Origin: Chloroflexus aggregans DSM 9485
Lineage (GTDB): Bacteria; Chloroflexota; Chloroflexia; Chloroflexales; Chloroflexaceae
Assembly (NCBI RefSeq): GCF_000021945.1
Contig: NC_011831.1
Coordinates: 2,617,353 to 2,681,352 of the forward strand
Reading direction: 5' to 3'
DNA: 64,000 bases
The notes under the pieces were generated by a model, which worked only from the letters and a program-made list of their open reading frames with translations, was not told the DNA's origin and did no database searches. Position 1 is the stretch's first letter. The number at the start of each line of letters is the position of its first letter. Of the stretch, positions 25,825-34,930 are shown piece by piece. The translations under genes were made by a program, and so were the position numbers.

Positions 25825-25859
25825 GGTGGGTTCAAATCCGTTAGGGTTTGTAACCCACC
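25825..25859 (+). terminator. Intrinsic terminator after the pilin gene
   Basis: GGTGGGTT / AACCCACC (8 bp) stacks on CAAATCC / GGGTTTG (7 bp with one wobble) with a short CGTTA-type loop, followed by TTTATGTT. The GGTTCAAATCC in it mimics a tRNA T-loop but no tRNA is present. Confidence 0.85.
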
Positions 25860-25921
25860 TTTATGTTACCGGTTGTCTTTGTAATCATACAAAGGGATCG
25901 TAGCCTTTTAGAAGATTGCTC

Positions 25922-26572
25922 CTACTCCTCGGCGACCTGAGCCAGGCGTACTCGGTCTAGCACGATCACCCGGCCCCGCTCGAGTTTCACGAGGCGTTCT
26001 TCGGCCATCCGGCGTAACGCACGACCGGCAATTTCGCGAACCGTACCGGTGCGTTCGGCCAATTCCTGTTGGGTCACCTCAGCAGTACCACTTGACGCTT
26101 CAGCGAGTAAGAGACGGGCTAAGCGTGCGCGTACTGAACGAAAGGCGAGATCTTCGACTAACGTCACTAACTCACGCAATTGACCGGCAAGATCGGCGAG
26201 GGCTGCCAGCGCCAGGTCGGGATGCTTGCGGATGAGGGCTAACAGATCATCACGGGAAAGAAGCACACAGGTCACCTGACTCATTGCCCGTGCTGTCGCC
26301 GGACTAGGCCCTCTGTCGAAGATCGGTACAGCGTTAAAGTATGCGCCCGGCCCAACCATCGCCAATACCTGTTCGCGACCGTCAGGTGCCGTGCGCGATA
26401 GCCGTACCCGACCACGCAGTACAAAGAAAATGGCATGAGCTGGCTGATCTTCGTGTATGATATGCTGACCGGGGCGATAGTAGCAAATCTGGGCTCGCCG
26501 TGCGGTGTCGGCCAGAGTTGCTTCATCGAGGCTAGAAAATAATGGAATCGAGCGAAGGTCCTCAATTGTCAT
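25922..26572 (-). CDS. Crp/Fnr-family transcription regulator
   Basis: A 216-residue regulator. A cyclic-nucleotide-binding-type beta barrel covers residues 1-115 (FFVLRGRVRLSRTAPDGREQ and PGAYFNAVPIFDRGPS), then comes a dimer helix and a Crp-type helix-turn-helix (VTQQELAERTGTVREIAGRA). No Fnr-type cysteine cluster is visible, so it is probably not an iron-sulfur sensor; the ligand is unknown. The longer frame to 26644 overlaps the divergent hydrolase gene and is unlikely. It may control that neighbour from the shared 102-bp gap. Confidence 0.85.
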   Translation of the reverse strand: MTIEDLRSIPLFSSLDEATLADTARRAQICYYRPGQHIIHEDQPAHAIFFVLRGRVRLSRTAPDGREQVLAMVGPGAYFNAVPIFDRGPSPATARAMSQVTCVLLSRDDLLALIRKHPDLALAALADLAGQLRELVTLVEDLAFRSVRARLARLLLAEASSGTAEVTQQELAERTGTVREIAGRALRRMAEERLVKLERGRVIVLDRVRLAQVAEE

Positions 26573-26674
26573 TATCGTGCTCACAGTCTGAGGTAGTATA
26601 TTATTTACAACACTCGCATTTTGCCGGGTACATCGTTTAGCCATAAGCTACTTTGCATCATTATAGGCATGTTT

Positions 26675-27448
26675 ATGCAGCATCGCGTTACGCTTCATGA
26701 CGGCGCAGAAATCGCGTATCACGATCTTGGGAGTGGGCCGCCGGTGTTACTCATACATGGCTTTGTCGGTACTGCTCGTACCCATATGGGATTACTGATC
26801 GATGATCTGAGCCGCGATCATCGTATCATTGCCCCCGATCTGCGCGGTTACGGCGCGAGCCGGCCACCCAACCGTACCTTCCCGCCTGATTTTTACCAGC
26901 GTGATGCTACCGATATGGCTGAACTGCTCGATCTCATTCAGCCAGGACCGGCAGTTGTAATGGGCTTTAGTGATGGTGGAGAGAGTGCTCTGATCTTGGC
27001 GGCGAGCCGGCCTGATGTGCTTCGCGGCGTGGTTGCGTGGGGCGTGTCTGGTGTGATGAGTCAAGCGATGGTCAATGCCGTGCAAGATTGGCTACCGGCA
27101 ACGGCGTGGGTCGAACGGCGCCCAAGTTGGCGACAAGAGATTATAGAACTGCACGGCTCCGAACAGTTTGAAGCGATTATCGAGGGCTGGGTCCATGCTG
27201 CACAGGCAATTGCCGCATCCGGCGGTGATATTTGCTTCCAGACAGCGTCCCGTATTCGTTGTCCGGCACTGCTGATCAACGGTGATGGTGAACGGAACAA
27301 TCTACCCTCTGATGTGCAACGATTGGCCGCAACTATCCCCAATTGCCGGCTTGAGTTTGTAACTAATAGCGGCCATGCGATCCAAGAGGATCAACCGGAA
27401 GAACTGATCCGGCTGATCCGACAGTTTCTCGCCCAGCTAGCACTGTAG
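26675..27448 (+). CDS. Alpha/beta hydrolase
   Basis: A 257-residue hydrolase with a complete apparent triad: nucleophile Ser in GFSDGGES, Asp in LLINGDGERN and His in TNSGHAIQEDQPEE. The HGF oxyanion motif is in LLIHGFVGTART. The substrate is unknown. ATG 26675 gives a good distance from TATAGG, whereas the upstream ATG at 26669 is too close. Confidence 0.82.
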   Translation: MQHRVTLHDGAEIAYHDLGSGPPVLLIHGFVGTARTHMGLLIDDLSRDHRIIAPDLRGYGASRPPNRTFPPDFYQRDATDMAELLDLIQPGPAVVMGFSDGGESALILAASRPDVLRGVVAWGVSGVMSQAMVNAVQDWLPATAWVERRPSWRQEIIELHGSEQFEAIIEGWVHAAQAIAASGGDICFQTASRIRCPALLINGDGERNNLPSDVQRLAATIPNCRLEFVTNSGHAIQEDQPEELIRLIRQFLAQLAL

Positions 27449-27473
27449 TTTCAGTAGTGACTAACGTGCCGGT

Positions 27474-28757
27474 TCACTCACCCGCTACGAGTCGGTACAC
27501 ACTGCCGGCACGGTCGAGCAGGTAGATTTCGCCATCCTCATCTAACCCAAACGAAGTCGTCTGAAGGTTCAGGCGTGCCACCAGTGCGTGTCGCCATTCG
27601 CCCGTATTCCTCCACAAAGCCCACAGATTACCGGTACAAAAGTCGGCATAGAAGTAGACGCCGGTGAGTGCCGGTTGGCGTATACCGCGATACACTTCAC
27701 CGCCGGTTACCGAACAACCACCGATGGCGCTGTCGTGTGGATAGACGGTGACCGGCATGACCAACCCACTCGGATCACACGTCGCCGGTCGGTAGCATTG
27801 TTCACCTTCCATCAATCGCCAACCATAATTGAGGCCGGCAGCATTCGCCGGTACAGCATTGACCTCTTCCCACGCATTTTGACCAACATCGGCGATAAAG
27901 AGAATGTTATCAACCGCGTCGAAGGTAAAACGCCATGGGTTACGTAAGCCGTAAGCCCAAATCTCCGGTAAAGCACCGTTGCGGTTGAGGAAGGGGTTAT
28001 CGGCAGGAATAGCATACGGCTGGCCCTTATCAACATCGATCCGTAAGAGTTTACCTAACAGCGTATCGAGCCGTTGCCCGGCGTCGAGTGGGTCGCCGGC
28101 GCCGCCACCATCACCTGTACCGATATAGAGATAACCATCTGGGCCAAACAAGAGTAAACCGCCGTTGTGATTGGCTGCCGGCTGGTCGATCCGTAGCAAT
28201 TCGCGGCCACTCGCCGGATCGGCCCGATTGGGATCGGTACTGACTCGGTATTCAGCAACGACCGTATCACCATTTCGGTCGGTATAATTGACAAAAAAGC
28301 GACCATTGTTGGCAAATTGGGGATGGAAGGCGATGCTCAGTAAGCCCTGCTCGTTTCCGCGCGATCCCACTTGCGCGCGCAGATCGAGAAACGGTTCACT
28401 GAGCCGTTGTCCATCGTATATAACCCAAATCTGTCCTTCCTGTTCGACCACAAATAAGCGCCGACTACCATCTCCAGCGTTCGTGAGGTGGGTTGGACGA
28501 CGAAAGTTATCGGCAATCTTCTCGAGCGAATAGGTGAGGGTGATCGGATCGATGGCTGCTGTCGGTGTGGATGTGGGTGGATCTACCGATGGCTGTATAG
28601 GTACCGAGGTTGGTGGCACGGTTGGGATAGGAACGGTTTGTGTGGCGACCGGTGTCGTGGGCGGCAAGGTGGGTTGTGCTGTTGGGTTATTGGAGGCGAC
28701 GGTACAAGCCGTTAGAGCAATAGTACCAAGAACGATGAACCAAATTGTGTAGCGCAT
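27474..28757 (-). CDS. PQQ-type glucose/sorbosone dehydrogenase lipoprotein
   Basis: A 427-residue exported beta-propeller. The first 18 residues are a lipoprotein signal ending in LTAC (Cys18). A Thr/Pro linker covers about 20-70, then comes a soluble glucose dehydrogenase-like propeller (FRRPTHLTNAGDGSRRLFVV, GLLSIAFHPQFANNGRFFV, YIGTGDGGGAGDPLDAGQ, EIWAYGLRNPWRFTFD, GLNYGWRLMEGEQCY). Family members oxidise sugars or act as calcium-binding propellers; the electron acceptor is unknown. The start has GAGGTGAAGG upstream. Its promoter must lie within or beyond the adjacent repeat array. Confidence 0.85.
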   Translation of the reverse strand: MRYTIWFIVLGTIALTACTVASNNPTAQPTLPPTTPVATQTVPIPTVPPTSVPIQPSVDPPTSTPTAAIDPITLTYSLEKIADNFRRPTHLTNAGDGSRRLFVVEQEGQIWVIYDGQRLSEPFLDLRAQVGSRGNEQGLLSIAFHPQFANNGRFFVNYTDRNGDTVVAEYRVSTDPNRADPASGRELLRIDQPAANHNGGLLLFGPDGYLYIGTGDGGGAGDPLDAGQRLDTLLGKLLRIDVDKGQPYAIPADNPFLNRNGALPEIWAYGLRNPWRFTFDAVDNILFIADVGQNAWEEVNAVPANAAGLNYGWRLMEGEQCYRPATCDPSGLVMPVTVYPHDSAIGGCSVTGGEVYRGIRQPALTGVYFYADFCTGNLWALWRNTGEWRHALVARLNLQTTSFGLDEDGEIYLLDRAGSVYRLVAGE

Positions 28758-28774
28758 TCTTACCTTCACCTCCC

Positions 28775-30210
28775 GGCCCTCTCGCCCGCACGACGGGCGA
28801 GGGGCGTAAACACCCTCTGCGATTTTGCCCCTTCGTGAAGGTACGGCAAGGCCGTGCCCCTCCAGCCCTGCGTGTGGGGACGGCATGCCGTGCCCGGACG
28901 GGTGGCGCGCTGGGCGTCCGCACCCTCTGCGCCTTTGCGCCCTTTGCGCCTTTGCGTTACCCGCTTTGCGCCTTTGTGAGGGGACGGCATTGCCGTGTCC
29001 CTACAGTCCTGCGTGAGGGGACGGCATTGCCGTGCCCCTACAGGTGGCGCGCTGGGCGTCCGCACCCTCTGCGCCTTTGCGCCTTTGCGTTACCCGCTTT
29101 GCACCTTTGTGAGGGGACGGCATTGCCGTACCCCTCCAGCCCTGCGTGTGGGGACGGTATTGCCGTGCCCCTCCAGCCCTGCGTGTGGGGACGGCATGCC
29201 GTGCCCGGACGGGTGGCGCGCTGGGCGTCCGCACCCTCTGCGCCTTTGCGCCCTTTGCGCCTTTGCGTTACCCGCTTTGCGCCTTTGTGAGGGGACGGCA
29301 TTGCCGTGTCCCTACAGTCCTGCGTGAGGGGACGGCATTGCCGTGCCCCTACAGGTGGCGCGCTGTGCGTCCGCACCCTCTGCGCCTTTGCGCCCTTTGC
29401 GCCTTTGCGTTACCCGCTTTGCGCCTTTGTGAAGGGACGGCATTGCCGTACCCCTCCAGCCCTGCGTGTGGGGACGGTATTGCCGTGCCCCTCCAGCCCT
29501 GCGTGTGGGGACGGCATGCCGTGCCCGGACGGGTGGCGCGCTGGGCGTCCGCACCCTCTGCGCCTTTGCGCCCTTTGCGCCTTTGCGTTACCCGCTTTGC
29601 ACCTTTGTGAGGGGACGGCATTGCCGTGTCCCTACAGTCCTGCGTGAGGGGACGGCATTGCCGTGCCCCTACAGGTGGCGCGCTGGGCGTCCGCACCCTC
29701 TGCGCCTTTGCGCCTTTGCGTTACCCGCTTTGCACCTTTGTGAGGGGACGGCATTGCCGTGCCCCTCCAGCCCTGCGTGTGGGGACGGTATTGCCGTGCC
29801 CCTCCAGCCCTGCGTGAGGGGACGGCATTGCCGTGCCCCTACAGGTGGCGCGCTGGGCGTCCGCACCCTCTGCGCCTTTGCGCTACCCGCTTTGCACCTT
29901 TGTGAGGGGACGGCATTGCCGTACCCCTCCAGCCCTGCGTGTGGGGACGGTATTGCCGTGCCCGGACGGGTGGCGCGCTGGGCGTCCGCACCCTCTGCGC
30001 CTTTGCGCTACCCGCTTTGCACCTTTGTGAGGGGACGGCATTGCCGTGCCCCTCCAGCCCTGCGTGTGGGGACGGTATTGCCGTGCCCGGACGGGTGGCG
30101 CGCTGTGCGTTCGCACCCTCTGCGCCTTTGCGCCCTTTGCGCCTTTGCGTTACCCGCTTTGCACCTTTGCGTTACCCGCTTTGCGCCCTTTGCACCCTCT
30201 GCGGCTTTTG
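28775..30210. repeat. Composite GC-rich repeat array
   Basis: About 1.4 kb is built from three intermixed modules. One is a hairpin reading GGGGACGGCATTGCCGTGCC and close variants. One is GGTGGCGCGCTGGGCGTCCG. One is a run of CGCCTTTGCG-type steps ending in GTTACCCGCTTTGCGCC. A larger unit is tandemly repeated with periods of 311 and 320 bp (the CGGCATGCCG marker at 28881, 29192 and 29512), then dissolves into shorter copies. The left edge has a further hairpin, CTCGCCCG/CGGGCGAG, at about 28787-28808. All frames stay open by composition; I see no gene. Confidence 0.92.
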
Positions 30211-30216
30211 CGTGAG

Positions 30217-33021
30217 CTACGAGCGCCCACCGCGCAAAAATCGCGCTACCAATCCCGGCAACTGTGCCAGCGGCCCGGTCCGTACCCGCGTATGCGGCAA
30301 TGAATCGAGGAATTGCTGCCCATACTTCTTCGTAAGCAGGCGTCGGTCAAGTACTACGACAATCCCGCGATCGTCACGCGAGCGGATCAAACGCCCAAAA
30401 CCCTGCTTAAACCGCAGAATACTCTGCGGTACACTGTATTCGTTAAACGGATCGGCAAATTGCTCACTCCGTGCTGCCACCACCGGATCGGTCGGTACAG
30501 CGAAGGGGAGCTTCGTAATCACAAGCACCGATAGCGCGTCGCCAACAACATCCACCCCTTCCCAGAAGCTATTCGTACCGAGCAGCACCGAACGGGGAAA
30601 CTCCTTCAGGCGATCAACCAATGCCCGCCGCGAGCCGTCAATCCCTTGGGCCATAACCCCGATCCTGTGGTCTTCAAGCGGCTCTTGAATAGCTGTGTAA
30701 GTTTGGCGTAATGCATTTGATGCAGTAAACAACGCCAACATCCGCCCCTCGGCAGCCACGGCGAGATCGACGATGGCCTGCTCGATCATCTGCTGATACC
30801 CACGCTGATTCGGTTCAGGAATATCATTGGGAATATAGACCAGCGCTTGCTGAGCATAATCGAACGGCGAATCTAGCATCAGCTCGGTGCATTCGTCAAG
30901 CCCGATCCGACTCTTGACGAAGCTGAAATCGCCGGTAATGCTCAGGGTAGCCGAAGCGAGAATACTCGTCTGCTTTTGTGCAAACAGTTGGCTCTGCAAA
31001 ATCTCTGCTACACTTAGCGGGGCTGCCGTTAGCGTAAGCGTATCGCGTTGACGATCATACGTCAACCAGCAGATACTATCATCATCGCCGAAGATGATGT
31101 GACCGCTACGTACCCGAACATCGGTCGCAAACCGGCGTAGCACCTCGGTGCGTACCAGCACATCGTTGAGTGCGCCGGTTGTCTCGTTCAACTCACGCAC
31201 CTGCTCTTCGATCACGGCCAGCTCGTTGCCAATTGCGGCCAGTATATCGTTCAAATTCTGCCAGGCCTGCGTAATCGCTTGCCATTCTGGCCGCTGCCGT
31301 ACACTCTTCGTCAACCGCAAGCGCGGATCGTATTGACCAGCCTCGGTATCAAGCTGGACGAAGCGGGTAAGCAGGTTAAAACAATCGTAGATCGCAGTAC
31401 GGGCCCGAATTAACGTCGGACGCATCCGTTCAATCGCTGCATTGATCCGTTCACCAGCCGCACCACCGCCACCGATTTCGTTCAACACCGTCGGCAGCTC
31501 GCTAAGCAAGCCACTTACCACCTGCACGCCACCGGTCTGGAACAGATCATCGAGAAACTTCAGCAAGCCGGCTTGGTCGAGATTGAAGCTGAGCTGATCG
31601 GTTGCCACATCCTCCAAGTTATGCGCTTCATCGATAATCAGATGATCGTAAGGTGGCAGTACTTGCGACGCCGCTGCCAAATCCGCAATCAGAAGAGCAT
31701 GATTCACCACCACCAAGTGGGATGCCTCGGCGGCTCGGCGGGCGCGGAAAAAATAGCACTCACGAAAATGCGGACAACGACTACCGGTGCATGTCTCCAC
31801 CGTCACGTTCAGCTTATTCCAAGCCGCCTGTTCACGATCGATCAACGGTAATTCGGTACGATCGCCACTGGTGGTAGAGGGGAGCCAGAGTTGAATCTTG
31901 AGCAGCGCGCGAACCTCTTCGACCGTAAGATTCTCACTACGACGTAATTCATGGTAGCGTTTGAGGCAGAGGTAATTGCTCCGCCCCTTGAGCAGCGCAG
32001 CCCGAAACGGTGGCAAACCGGCAGCGGCAAAGATTCGTTGCAAGTCGGGAATGTCTTTATTGTAAAGTTGATCTTGCAGATTGATCGTGTTGGTCGAAAT
32101 CACAACCCGCTCGCCTCGTTGGGTTGCGTACAACGCTGCCGGCACAAGATAGGCCATACTTTTACCGGTACCGGTACCTGCTTCCACCATTAATGGCTCA
32201 CTGCAGTTGAATGCTGCGGCTACTGCACGGGCCATCTCGACTTGTGGTGGACGCGCTTCGTAGCCGGGGAAGGTCCGACCGAACGGGCCATCGGGGCTGA
32301 AGAATGCACCGATGGCGTCGAGATCGAGCGGACGCTGATCACCGGTTGGCCGTAAAGGCGTTGGTTCAGGAGTCAGCGCATCGGCTGGTTCCGGTGGCGC
32401 AGCGATTGGTTCGAGAAAAGCATTCCGCGCCTTTTGGCGCAAGGCCTCTTCAAAGAGATCGCGTAATGGCAACCCGATCTTGCTCATCAATCGCACCATC
32501 TCGCCCAACGTCGCCAGATCGAGTTGGAGCATCCGCTCGCTCAGCACCGCAAAGAGCTGGGCCGCGACTTCAGCATCATTAAGGGCACGATGGGCATCAG
32601 GATGAGGAATACCGAGTCGGGCGGCCAATGCCGATAACTTATAGCTTGTTGCTTGCGGTAAAAGGAGGGTCGCCAGCTCAAACGTGTCATAGATAGGCTG
32701 GTTGAAGTTCATGCCCTGCGCCCGCAGCATCATCAGATCAAACCCAATTGAATGGCCAACAATCGGGCGATTACCGATAAAGCGGGCCAGATCGGCGCCA
32801 ATTTCGTTGAAACGAGGAGCCTGCGCCAGCGCCGCCGGGTCAATGCCGGTCAAGCGCGTAATTTTGAGTGGTACCGATTGTCGTGGACGTACCAGTCGCT
32901 CAAAGCGGTCGAGAATGTCGCGTCCACGAAAAGTAACGGCCGCTACTTCGATAATTTCATCAAGACCGCTTTGTAGACCGGTCGTTTCAACATCAATCGC
33001 AACGTAAATACGGTTGTTCAT
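30217..33021 (-). CDS. dinG: DnaQ-like exonuclease-DinG family helicase
   Basis: A 934-residue two-part enzyme. Residues 1-180 are a DEDDh 3'-5' exonuclease (VAIDVETTGL, GHSIGFDLMML, HRALNDAEVAAQLF). The rest is an XPD/DinG-type superfamily 2 helicase with Walker A EAGTGTGKSMAYLVPAAL, DEAH box LIIDEAHNLEDVATDQ and late motif VLLGTNSFWEGVDVVGDALS. Four cysteines (one in YLCLKRYHEL, three in CTGSRCPHFREC) fit the iron-sulfur cluster of DinG. Its likely role is unwinding of R-loops or damaged forks in DNA repair. The gene ends right at the composite repeat array. Confidence 0.92.
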   Translation of the reverse strand: MNNRIYVAIDVETTGLQSGLDEIIEVAAVTFRGRDILDRFERLVRPRQSVPLKITRLTGIDPAALAQAPRFNEIGADLARFIGNRPIVGHSIGFDLMMLRAQGMNFNQPIYDTFELATLLLPQATSYKLSALAARLGIPHPDAHRALNDAEVAAQLFAVLSERMLQLDLATLGEMVRLMSKIGLPLRDLFEEALRQKARNAFLEPIAAPPEPADALTPEPTPLRPTGDQRPLDLDAIGAFFSPDGPFGRTFPGYEARPPQVEMARAVAAAFNCSEPLMVEAGTGTGKSMAYLVPAALYATQRGERVVISTNTINLQDQLYNKDIPDLQRIFAAAGLPPFRAALLKGRSNYLCLKRYHELRRSENLTVEEVRALLKIQLWLPSTTSGDRTELPLIDREQAAWNKLNVTVETCTGSRCPHFRECYFFRARRAAEASHLVVVNHALLIADLAAASQVLPPYDHLIIDEAHNLEDVATDQLSFNLDQAGLLKFLDDLFQTGGVQVVSGLLSELPTVLNEIGGGGAAGERINAAIERMRPTLIRARTAIYDCFNLLTRFVQLDTEAGQYDPRLRLTKSVRQRPEWQAITQAWQNLNDILAAIGNELAVIEEQVRELNETTGALNDVLVRTEVLRRFATDVRVRSGHIIFGDDDSICWLTYDRQRDTLTLTAAPLSVAEILQSQLFAQKQTSILASATLSITGDFSFVKSRIGLDECTELMLDSPFDYAQQALVYIPNDIPEPNQRGYQQMIEQAIVDLAVAAEGRMLALFTASNALRQTYTAIQEPLEDHRIGVMAQGIDGSRRALVDRLKEFPRSVLLGTNSFWEGVDVVGDALSVLVITKLPFAVPTDPVVAARSEQFADPFNEYSVPQSILRFKQGFGRLIRSRDDRGIVVVLDRRLLTKKYGQQFLDSLPHTRVRTGPLAQLPGLVARFLRGGRS

Positions 33022-33101
33022 GCACAGATCGCTGTTGGGCTAGGAGATTGGGTGCCGATTGGCGTAGCCCAATTGTACCACGCCCCAGCCGGTGTCGTGC
33101 G

Positions 33102-33983
33102 TCAACGTGACGTGTTACCGACCAAGAAAGGCGTAACCTGTGCGATGAATGCTTCCGGTTGCTCGTCTTGCACCAGCAGACTAGCTTGTGCGATCGTGAC
33201 CACCTTGACCCCGGTACGGCTACGAACAAAGTTGCTGACCAGCCGTAACGGGCTGATGGTTGCATCGCTGCCCCAGACCAGGAGGGTTGGGATTGTCAAT
33301 CGGGCAAATGCTTGGGCAATGTTGCAGTTGAGCAGCCCACTAAGAAAACAGATCGGAGCATAGTAAGCTCCGGGTTGACGACAGGTGCGGTAGTATGCCT
33401 CGATGCGTTCACGGGTGACATTTGCCGGATTGGCGTAGGCCTGTCTGGTGAGAAAAAGACGAATGCTGGTGCGCGTAGTGAGGAGCCGATAGAGAATCCT
33501 GCCGATTGGGCTGCGAAGGTATTGGTAGATCGTATACGCACCAATACCGGGACTACGGTCGAGTTGACCGATCCCGGTTGGACAGATCAAGACCAGCCGA
33601 CTGACCAATTCAGGCCGATGTGCTGCGGCTACGACCGCGTAGGCAGCGCCGAGTGAACTGGCGATCACGGCAACTGGGGCAGTTGGAGTGCCGATGCGTT
33701 CGATCAACGCCTGGATCAGATCGACGTAGATCGCAGCGCGATAACGCCATTGTGGGCGGCTCGAGTTTCCGTAGCCTAACAAGTCGCAGGCATGCACCTG
33801 AAAGTGCTGGCTTAACCGTTGAAATGGTTCACGCATCTCGAAAACCGATGCAGCAGCATTGATGCTGTGGATGAGCAATACCGGTTGACCGGTGCCGGTC
33901 TGGTACATGGCAACCTCTTCATCTCGCCATGTAAAAAAAGTTGGTTGAATCGGTAGGAGTGGTAATAGTGATTTGTACGTCAT
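33102..33983 (-). CDS. Alpha/beta hydrolase-fold protein lacking the catalytic His
   Basis: A 293-residue alpha/beta hydrolase fold with the nucleophile elbow VIASSLGAA (Ser110) and an acid in LLVWGSDATIS (Asp240). Where the triad His is expected, before VQDEQPE, the residue is Ser268 (AQASLL). The neighbouring fold-mate at 26.7 kb has GH there. Either the protein is catalytically dead, uses a different His, or has lost function recently. The sequence is otherwise uninterrupted. The start ATG at 33983 follows an AT-rich region. Confidence 0.75.
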   Translation of the reverse strand: MTYKSLLPLLPIQPTFFTWRDEEVAMYQTGTGQPVLLIHSINAAASVFEMREPFQRLSQHFQVHACDLLGYGNSSRPQWRYRAAIYVDLIQALIERIGTPTAPVAVIASSLGAAYAVVAAAHRPELVSRLVLICPTGIGQLDRSPGIGAYTIYQYLRSPIGRILYRLLTTRTSIRLFLTRQAYANPANVTRERIEAYYRTCRQPGAYYAPICFLSGLLNCNIAQAFARLTIPTLLVWGSDATISPLRLVSNFVRSRTGVKVVTIAQASLLVQDEQPEAFIAQVTPFLVGNTSR

Positions 33984-34245
33984 CGCTGCATATATCCTGT
34001 TGATAATCGTTGCGCCAATAATGCTTGAGGATGCCGGAGAGAATGTCGGATGTGATGCTATTATGCGATACCGTTAAATAAAATGCAATGATATGTTTTA
34101 TATGCAAAGAATCCGTATCGGCCACTGACAGGGTATAATGCTCTACAGGAAGTCGATCAATACTCGAAGCGCGGCTTCGGCTATCGGATCGCAGGTACTT
34201 ACGCCTGGCAGAGCTACGACGTTTCTGCCGCTACTGGAAGTCATT

Positions 34246-34827
34246 ATGTCGTCACCAAACCGTTTTATCCCGGCGCCACTCGATGAATATGCCGTCAAAG
34301 TAACGTATGGCTTGGCCTACACCGGCGGTCTGCTCGTGTTACCACAGCTCTTCGCCTATCTGGCCAATCTTCGCTGGAACGGCTTACAGGTTCCGTTGGG
34401 ATTAGCCGGAGCGCTTGCCCTGTTTCTCCTCTTGAGTTATGCGTTTCAGCCCAAAGCGTATCGGATCGACGCTGATACGTTGATGATTGAACGGCGCTGG
34501 GCGCCGGCGGTGCGTATCCCGTTCGATCAGATCAGTGGTGTATCTCTGGCGACAGTATTGGCCGATATGCCCCGATTCGGGTTGCGTTTTGCCTTCAACC
34601 CCGGTGTATTCGGCTATCAAGGACCATTTCACCTTGATCCTTACGGTAAAGTTACGCTATTTGCCACGAACCGGCGTCGGCTCGTAGCCATTGCCCGGTA
34701 TGATGCTTCGGTCGTGATCATTAGCCCAGATCGCCCGCGTGATTTTATAACTGCGCTCAACGAACAGCGACTGGCTGCGGCTACCAGCCGTATGCAGGCA
34801 TTGGCGGAAGTAAACTCTAATGTTTGA
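34246..34827 (+). CDS. Membrane protein with bacterial PH-like domain
   Basis: The protein is 193 residues. Two hydrophobic segments (YGLAYTGGLLVLPQLFAYL and LGLAGALALFLLLSYAF) are followed by a soluble beta-rich domain (YRIDADTLMIERRWAPAVRI, FDQISGVSLATVL, YASVVIISP-like end) that resembles bacterial PH domains. Such domains are thought to mediate binding or scaffolding; no function is known here. ATG 34246 has GGAAG 7 bp upstream. Confidence 0.6.
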   Translation: MSSPNRFIPAPLDEYAVKVTYGLAYTGGLLVLPQLFAYLANLRWNGLQVPLGLAGALALFLLLSYAFQPKAYRIDADTLMIERRWAPAVRIPFDQISGVSLATVLADMPRFGLRFAFNPGVFGYQGPFHLDPYGKVTLFATNRRRLVAIARYDASVVIISPDRPRDFITALNEQRLAAATSRMQALAEVNSNV

Positions 34828-34930
34828 ACGTGTGGTCTTTCGGGTGTTTAGAAACATCGCACAAAGTTAAATTACAACCCTTACGATAATAGACAAAAAC
34901 GTGTCGTTGTGCTTGTCTGAGCAACCGAAG

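Noticed and set aside
25824-25860. GGTTCAAATCC resembling a tRNA T-arm
   Set aside because: It is one arm of a 15-pair terminator hairpin; no acceptor, D or anticodon arms can be formed around it.
28775-30215. Long overlapping open frames on both strands of the repeat array (up to about 250 codons)
   Set aside because: They arise from repeats with few A/T-rich stop codons, occur in several frames at once and have no domain, start signal or independent codon pattern.
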